In this document: positions 41,778 to 46,690 of the stretch, piece by piece | Layout of the letters: each line of letters opens with the position of its first letter | How positions within the stretch are numbered: position 1 is the first letter of the stretch | NCBI GenBank assembly: GCA_020249465.1 | Contig: JADCFP010000046.1 | Span: 1 to 46,690, forward strand | Reading direction: 5' to 3' | DNA: 46,690 nucleotides | Source: Roseomonas sp. | Lineage (GTDB): Bacteria; Pseudomonadota; Alphaproteobacteria; Acetobacterales; Acetobacteraceae | Notes under the pieces: generated by a model | Seen by the model: the letters and a program-made list of their open reading frames with translations, nothing else | Told to the model about the DNA's origin: nothing | Databases searched by the model: none | Made by a program: the position numbers and the translations under genes

Positions 41778-42976
41778 TGCGCCGCGGCTTGGGTACCGGC
41801 TGGCGTCAGGCGCTGGCAGGCGCGATCGAGCAGCGCCACCGCCTCATCCGCATCCGCTTCCGTGATGATCAAGGGCGGCGCCAGGCGGAGGACATTCATG
41901 CCTGCGGCGACCGTCAGCAAGCCTTCGGCCACGGCGGCATTTTGCATTTCGCCATTATTCACCTCGGGCCGCAGCTTGAGGCCGAGCAGCAGGCCAGCGC
42001 CGCGCACATCCTCGATCACTGTCGGGTGCTTGGCGGCGAGGGCGAGCAGGCCACGCCACAAATGCCGCGCGACCTGATCCACACGCTCCAGGAAGCCGGG
42101 GGCGGAGACCACATCCATCACCGCATTGCCGGCAGCGCAAGCAAGCGGCCCGCCGCCATAGGTGGAGCCATGCGTGCCGGGCTTCAAATGCTTCGCCACA
42201 TGTTCCTTGGCGAAAATGCCGCCCAGCGGGAAACCGCCACCGATACCCTTGGCGGAGGACATCACATCAGGTTCGATCCCGGCCCATTGATGGGCCCACA
42301 TCTTGCCCGAACGGCCCATGCCGGTTTGCACTTCATCCAGCGCCAGCAGCAACCCGTATTCATCACACATGGCGCGCAATTCGCGGAGAAACCGCAGCGG
42401 CGCGGGGCGCACACCGCCTTCACCCTGCACGGGTTCAATCAATACGCCGGCAGTGTTGGGGCCAATCGCGTCACGCACCGCATTCATATTGTCGAAGGGC
42501 ACATGGTCGAAGCCTTCAACGGGCGGGCCGAAACCGGCCAAATACTTTTCATTACCCGTGGCGGCCAAAGCGGCCATGGTGCGGCCATGGAAGGCGCCAT
42601 CAAAGCAAATCAGCCGGTAGCGTTCCGGATGGCCATTTTCCGCATGGTATTTGCGGACAGCCTTGATCATGCCTTCATTGGCTTCCGCACCGGAATTGCA
42701 GAAAAACACACTATCGGCGAAGGAGCTCTCCACATGCCGCCGCGCCAGCGTTTCTGCCTGCGGAATGCGATACAGGTTGGAGGCATGAATGATCTTGCCC
42801 GCCTGTTCCGCAATCACCCGCGTCAGGTGCTGATGGCCGTGACCCAAAGATGAAGTCGCGATGCCCGCGCCGAAATCCAGGAAACGTCGGCCATCCTCCG
42901 TCCAAAGTCGCGCGCCTTCGCCCCGCTCAAAAGCAAGGTCGGCACGGTTATAGGTCGGCATCAGGGCGGGAATCAC
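41774..42976 (-). CDS. argD: Acetylornithine aminotransferase
   Basis: A 400-residue PLP aminotransferase converting N-acetylglutamate semialdehyde to N-acetylornithine in arginine synthesis. It begins [21 protein letters not shown], the usual alphaproteobacterial ArgD N-terminus, so the GTG at 42976 with GGAGA upstream is preferred; ATG at 42961 is an alternative. [20 protein letters not shown] and [15 protein letters not shown] bind the phosphate. [11 protein letters not shown] and [13 protein letters not shown] contain the PLP aspartate and lysine. [19 protein letters not shown] closes the site. Convergent neighbours are an ABC-2 exporter upstream and the aldolase-Bug pair downstream. Confidence 0.97.
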   Translation of the reverse strand: MIPALMPTYNRADLAFERGEGARLWTEDGRRFLDFGAGIATSSLGHGHQHLTRVIAEQAGKIIHASNLYRIPQAETLARRHVESSFADSVFFCNSGAEANEGMIKAVRKYHAENGHPERYRLICFDGAFHGRTMAALAATGNEKYLAGFGPPVEGFDHVPFDNMNAVRDAIGPNTAGVLIEPVQGEGGVRPAPLRFLRELRAMCDEYGLLLALDEVQTGMGRSGKMWAHQWAGIEPDVMSSAKGIGGGFPLGGIFAKEHVAKHLKPGTHGSTYGGGPLACAAGNAVMDVVSAPGFLERVDQVARHLWRGLLALAAKHPTVIEDVRGAGLLLGLKLRPEVNNGEMQNAAVAEGLLTVAAGMNVLRLAPPLIITEADADEAVALLDRACQRLTPAGTQAAAQ

Positions 42977-43088
42977 GTTTCCAGTCTCCGCAAGCAACCG
43001 GCCCGGGTGCAGGCGACCATCGCCCCACCAAGGACCGGAAAGCGGAAATCTGCCGGAAAAGCGCGCAAGATGAAAGGGGCGGGCTGAT

Positions 43089-43889
43089 TTATTCGCCAAT
43101 ATTCATCAAGGCGCCTCGAACCCGTGCGGCCTGGAATTGCGCCATGAAAAGCCAAGCCGCCAGCCCAAGCCAGATCAGATCAAGCCCGAAAGCATAGGCC
43201 AAGTGGTCCCAGGCAAAGCGCCCTTGCAGCAAGGCAGCGCGCATGCCTTCAAACACATGGGTTGCGGGAATGGCGAGGGAGATCGGCTGCAACCAGGCGG
43301 GCAGGACTGACACCGGATAGAACACCGCCGAAAAGGGCGCCAGGCCGAACAACACACCCCAGGCCAGCGCTTCGGCCCCCGCGCCATGGCGGAGAATGAG
43401 CGCGGTCACCCCAAGCGCCACCGCCCAGCCCATGGCCATGAGGGCAGCGAAATAAAGCACCAAGCCTGGCCCCAGGGTCCAAATGCCAAAACCATAAAGC
43501 AGGAAGGCAAGAAGGATCGCCGGGCCGACGCCAATCGCCGTGCGCAGCATGCTCATGGCGACCAGCCCCGCCACCAATTCATGCGGGCGCAAGGGGGCGA
43601 CGAAGATATGGCCCAGATTGCGCGACCAGATTTCCTCCAGGAAGGAAATGGCGAAGCCCATTTGGCTCCGCAGCGTCACCTCCCACAGCAGCACGCCGCC
43701 CAGCAGCACGCCGGCGGTGACACTCGCTGTATTGTTCTGCACGCCGGCAAGCCAGGCGGTCACAAAACCCCAGACCAGCATTTGCAGAACGGGCCAATAC
43801 ATCAGTTCCAGAACGCGCGGCCAGGAACGCCGATACAGCGCCAAATGCCGATACATCAGCCCCCAGATGCGCCGACCTGCTCCAATCAT
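43089..43889 (-). CDS. ABC-2 type exporter permease
   Basis: A 266-residue inner-membrane protein of the ABC2_membrane family, with about six helices. The N-terminal RRIWGLMYRHLALYRRSWPRVLELMYWP is a cytoplasmic elbow helix. The EEIWSRNLGHIFVAPLRPHELVAGLV segment is the ATPase-contacting loop of this class, and GLAPFSAVFYPVSVLP with ATHVFEGMRAALLQG is the NodJ/drug-exporter C-terminal pattern. Its start overlaps the ATPase stop by four bases, so the two genes make one half-size exporter. The substrate is unknown; polysaccharide, lipid or drug are the usual options. Confidence 0.9.
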   Translation of the reverse strand: MIGAGRRIWGLMYRHLALYRRSWPRVLELMYWPVLQMLVWGFVTAWLAGVQNNTASVTAGVLLGGVLLWEVTLRSQMGFAISFLEEIWSRNLGHIFVAPLRPHELVAGLVAMSMLRTAIGVGPAILLAFLLYGFGIWTLGPGLVLYFAALMAMGWAVALGVTALILRHGAGAEALAWGVLFGLAPFSAVFYPVSVLPAWLQPISLAIPATHVFEGMRAALLQGRFAWDHLAYAFGLDLIWLGLAAWLFMAQFQAARVRGALMNIGE

Positions 43890-44641
43890 GCTGCGCGCCC
43901 CTGGCCGCGCGCGATATCCAGAAATACCTGTTCCAGATCATCGCGGCCATAGCGTGCGATCAGATCGGCGGGGCTGCCTTGGTCCACAATCCGCCCGCCC
44001 TTCAGCATCAGCACGTGATCCGCCAAGCGTTCAACCTCAGCCATGTTGTGGCTCGCGAGCAGAATGGCAGCACCGGATTCCGCGCGATAGGCTTCCAACA
44101 GGCTGCGGACCCAATCGCCCGTATCGGGGTCCAGGCTGGCGGTGGGTTCGTCCAGCAGCAGCAATTCCGGGCGATTGATCAGCGATTTCGCAATCGCGAC
44201 ACGGGTTTTCTGCCCGGCCGAAAGCTGCCCGGCGGGCCGATCCAGAAAGCCAGACAATTGCAGGCGTTCGGCCAATTCGGCGATGCGTTCTGCCGGCTTC
44301 GGCACGTTATAGAGATGCGCATAAACGGTCAGGTTTTCCCGAACGGTCAGCCGATGCGGCAGCGCGACATAGGGCGAGGAAAAATTCATCCGCGCCAGGG
44401 CAGCAAAGCGATCCCGCGCCATGTCATGGCCCAGCACCACAACGCGCCCGCCACTGGGCACTAAAAGACCAAGCAGCATGGCAATGGTGGTGGATTTGCC
44501 AGCACCATTGCCGCCCAGCAGCGCCCAGGTGCTGCCGGCTGGCTGCGTAAAGTTCAACCCCTCAACGGCGGGTGGATCGCTGGCCTTGTAGGTTTTCGTC
44601 AGACCCTCGGCCTGGATCGCTGGAATGCGCATGGGGGGCAT
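43886..44641 (-). CDS. ABC exporter ATP-binding protein
   Basis: A 251-residue ATPase. Walker A is LLGGNGAGKST, signature QLSAGQKTRVAIAKSL, Walker B LLLLDEPTASLD, and H-loop LASHNM. The Q-loop region lacks the usual glutamine, reading MNFSSPYVALPHRLTV, a variant of the NodI/CcmA-like exporters. Starts at 44641 and 44632 are both possible; neither has a clear Shine-Dalgarno sequence. It is coupled to the ABC-2 permease. The preceding gene ends 37 bases upstream. Confidence 0.92.
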   Translation of the reverse strand: MPPMRIPAIQAEGLTKTYKASDPPAVEGLNFTQPAGSTWALLGGNGAGKSTTIAMLLGLLVPSGGRVVVLGHDMARDRFAALARMNFSSPYVALPHRLTVRENLTVYAHLYNVPKPAERIAELAERLQLSGFLDRPAGQLSAGQKTRVAIAKSLINRPELLLLDEPTASLDPDTGDWVRSLLEAYRAESGAAILLASHNMAEVERLADHVLMLKGGRIVDQGSPADLIARYGRDDLEQVFLDIARGQGRAA

Positions 44642-44678
44642 ATCGGCCCAAATCGGCGTTTCGCCAAGTCAGCCGCAA

Positions 44679-45857
44679 TCAGGCCGCCGGGCGTTGGGTT
44701 TCAATCAACCGGCCCTGGAAAAGGCGGATGCCCGCTTCCCAACCCCAGGCGATGGCGGCGGGCCGATCCGCCCCGGCCAGCACAATCTGTTCGGCATTCA
44801 GCGAGAGTTTTTTGCAGAGCTCAGCCGTTGCGGGGCTGTCAGCCGCCGGGAAATCCTCGGACCATTTAAGGCGCAGGTAATCAAAGCCGGCGCGCTGGTT
44901 GGACAGTATGGTGGCCGCGAAGGGGGATGCGGCTTCCAACATCAGCCGATAGCCACGCGCCTGCACAAAATTGCGTGCGAGCAGGAAAAGATCGGGATCG
45001 GCCAGCACATCTTCCGAATCAAGCCCAACGATCAGCCTGGGGCGCTGGCTTTGCGGCATAATTGAATCGAGGCGCAGGAATTCTGCCGAGAAAAGACTCT
45101 CCACCCGAAGCGGCAGCGCAAGCTGGCGCATGTTGCGCAATTCTTCCGGTCGCGCAATGTCGCTCAATTGCCGACGGTCAATGGATTTCATGAGCCTTTT
45201 TGCGAAAGCGGGGGTCAGCGAAATATCGCTGCCTGGCAGCAGCCTTGCGCAGATTTCCGCAAGATCCGTGCGGCGATCTTCCCAGAACAGCTTGGTGTTC
45301 TGCCCGCCCGGTTCCAGCCAGCAGATTTTTTGGCGGCGGAAGAAAATACTAAGGTCAGCCGTCATCAGCCCACGTTCGGCTGAAGCAAGCGCAGCCGGAT
45401 CCACAAGTCTGCTCTCCGGCTCCTCAAGCGCCATGGCCCGCATGGCCGCCACCATGCCAAGGCTGTCTTCAACCGCGGCCATTACCGCCGCCGCCTGCTG
45501 CGGCAGCCGGAGCATATACACCGCCTGCGTCGCTTCTTCAGCTTCCAACATGGAAAACAGAATTCTACGCTGATGTTCCAGCGCATCGCTTGCATTGGGC
45601 AGGCCGATCGCGACCAGATCACCGCCCGGCAATTTGAAGCCCCTGACGCGGGCCGTGCTATTCATCGGCTCCCAGGCTTCACGCAGCAATTCTGCCCTGG
45701 TGCCAAAGCGCCGGGCGCGCGGCAGGGCTGAAAATCGCAGCATGAGCACCAGCCGTTCCTCGCCAAGCGCCACGGCATCGCGAATGGCGTTGGACAGAGC
45801 CACGGCACCAAGCGCTTCAGCCGGCAAGGCGGTGGCTTTTTGCGCGGCGGAAGTCAT
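44679..45857 (-). CDS. Protein with degenerate EAL-like C-terminal domain
   Basis: A 392-residue cytoplasmic protein. The N-terminal ~120 residues contain LVLMLRFSALPRARRF and the GFKLPGGDLVAIGL segment, arranged like a signalling input domain but not assigned. The C-terminal half (about residues 270-385) follows the EAL barrel order: RGYRLMLEAASPFAATIL, FDYLRLKW, then QIVLAGADRPAAIAWGWEAGI and a final RLFQGRL that recalls the QGYLF motif of EAL domains. The catalytic EAL, DDFG and KxD motifs are missing, so phosphodiesterase activity is unlikely. It overlaps the upstream gene by ATGA. A c-di-GMP-binding or protein-binding role is inference. Confidence 0.6.
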   Translation of the reverse strand: MTSAAQKATALPAEALGAVALSNAIRDAVALGEERLVLMLRFSALPRARRFGTRAELLREAWEPMNSTARVRGFKLPGGDLVAIGLPNASDALEHQRRILFSMLEAEEATQAVYMLRLPQQAAAVMAAVEDSLGMVAAMRAMALEEPESRLVDPAALASAERGLMTADLSIFFRRQKICWLEPGGQNTKLFWEDRRTDLAEICARLLPGSDISLTPAFAKRLMKSIDRRQLSDIARPEELRNMRQLALPLRVESLFSAEFLRLDSIMPQSQRPRLIVGLDSEDVLADPDLFLLARNFVQARGYRLMLEAASPFAATILSNQRAGFDYLRLKWSEDFPAADSPATAELCKKLSLNAEQIVLAGADRPAAIAWGWEAGIRLFQGRLIETQRPAA

Positions 45858-46690
45858 GCCGATACCTCCGGCAGGACGGCGTCCAGCAACAGCGGCTTAT
45901 GGCAGCCAAGCCGCCCCGAAGGTGAGGTGGCAAGCCCGCGCGCGCGACATTCCGAACGCAGGCAGCGCGCGGCTTCACTGCAGTAATCCATGCGTCCGGC
46001 GGCGATGACATCTTCAATCCAGGGGCCGCCATAAAGACTAATGCCCTGGCTGAGGCCCCAGGAAAGCGCGATTTCGCCATTGCAGCCATCAAGAATAAGC
46101 CGCGTGTGATCAAGACGACGCAAGGTCTTCAGGATATGCGTTTCTTCGAGCGCCGGTGACCACTCCAGAATAAGCCAATCTGCCGGCAGCGCCTCTGCGT
46201 CAATCAGGCCAAGCGCTGTAGCCGAAAGCCCCGATATGGCGATGCCCCAGGCATCCTGCTTGAGCGCGTCCCGACGCTGCGCAAGATTGCTGATGGATGC
46301 GGCATCATGCAGGGAAAGCGTGGCGTAGAGGGCCGGCGCCGCGGCTGGCAGAGCGTGCTCATCTGCTTCAGCCGATGTTGCGGGCAGCAGTTCCGGGGGC
46401 AGATCAATCAGCAGGGGAGCAATCGGCCCGCCACCCAGCAGCGATTTGCGCGTGCCTTCATCGCCCAGCGCCTCAAGTACGCGCTTTTGCAGCGTGGCCT
46501 CCACATGGCGAACCAAGGCCCGGTCTTCAGCAAGGCTGCCCAGATTTTGCCGAAAGGCGGTCCGGTCCAAGGCAAGGCGCTGAAAGACCAAGCGGGGCAG
46601 CGCCGCCCCGGTGATCCCGACAATGCTCTGCCGGCGATAGGCTTGCGCCAAATCCAGCCGGTCAAGACGCGGTTCAAGGCCCAACAGCGA
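45854..46690 (-). CDS. Second degenerate EAL-like protein, 5' end outside window
   Basis: At least 276 residues of a protein whose frame stays open to the right window edge; the in-frame TTG at 46684 is not a credible start. The visible half has WGIAISGLSATALGLIDAEA and ADWLILEW, which align by order with the DDFGTG and KIDG strands of EAL domains. LILDGCNGEIALSWGLSQGISLYGGPWIE aligns with the AEGVE and QGYLFGRP segment. The acidic residues required for c-di-GMP hydrolysis are replaced. A cysteine-rich C-terminal tail (YCSEAARCLRSECRARG) follows. It is coupled to the next gene, which carries a similar degenerate domain. Confidence 0.6.
   Translation of the reverse strand, partial: SLLGLEPRLDRLDLAQAYRRQSIVGITGAALPRLVFQRLALDRTAFRQNLGSLAEDRALVRHVEATLQKRVLEALGDEGTRKSLLGGGPIAPLLIDLPPELLPATSAEADEHALPAAAPALYATLSLHDAASISNLAQRRDALKQDAWGIAISGLSATALGLIDAEALPADWLILEWSPALEETHILKTLRRLDHTRLILDGCNGEIALSWGLSQGISLYGGPWIEDVIAAGRMDYCSEAARCLRSECRARGLATSPSGRLGCHKPLLLDAVLPEVSA

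Noticed and set aside
41777-42853. A 358-codon plus-strand frame antisense to argD
   Set aside because: It is fully covered by argD, whose motifs are unambiguous, and resembles no known protein.

Overview
The window looks like a chromosomal segment of a GC-rich alphaproteobacterium, most likely from the Acetobacteraceae/Roseomonas side of the Rhodospirillales. That placement is inferred from gene content: a HemD-Mic60-HemY gene set, an ETF-ubiquinone oxidoreductase, a divergent comEC/gltX pair, a family 4 uracil-DNA glycosylase of the alphaproteobacterial type, and four Bug-type (tripartite tricarboxylate) solute receptors. I saw no tRNA, rRNA, CRISPR array, transposase or phage gene.

Layout. 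1-2.98 kb: the end of a threonine/serine dehydratase-like gene, an array of six 53-bp tandem repeats, then a dihydroorotase-family gene overlapping a nitroreductase. 3.0-6.9 kb: an orphan TRAP receptor, a MetE C-terminal-like methyltransferase coupled to a LigI-like amidohydrolase, a palindromic intergenic element, and a convergent RraA/HMG-aldolase-like gene. 6.9-10.0 kb: hemD-mic60-hemY. 10.1-13.9 kb: three ATGA-coupled genes, namely a two-TM sensor-like protein, an MFS transporter with an N-terminal periplasmic sensor and HAMP-like segment, and a PF04392-type binding protein. 14.0-15.9 kb: rlmJ-gpsA. 16.0-19.5 kb: two Bug receptors flanking an OmpA-type porin. 19.6-28.1 kb: GST and ETF-QO, uracil-DNA glycosylase, a TauE/SafE-like exporter, comEC, gltX and a Bug receptor. 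28.4-31.2 kb: a DJ-1/PfpI protein, an HpcH/HpaI aldolase, and the end of the next operon. 30.2-38.9 kb: a seven-gene minus-strand operon with a dimethylformamidase-large-subunit-like protein, a complete peptide/opine-type ABC importer and an M14-family deacylase. 39.0-40.8 kb: a class II aldolase and a Bug receptor. 40.8-43.0 kb: argD-argF. 43.1-44.6 kb: an ABC-2 exporter. 44.7 kb to the end: two coupled proteins with degenerate EAL-like domains, the second cut by the window edge.

How they work together. Housekeeping genes (haem, arginine, phospholipid precursor, tRNA charging, rRNA methylation, electron transfer) alternate with scavenging modules for organic acids, amides and acylated compounds. 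The two best candidates for an undescribed system are the three-gene sensor/sensor-MFS/binding-protein operon, which suggests a ligand-gated or ligand-reporting transporter, and the seven-gene amide uptake and hydrolysis operon. Both functions are inferences from domain architecture and gene order.
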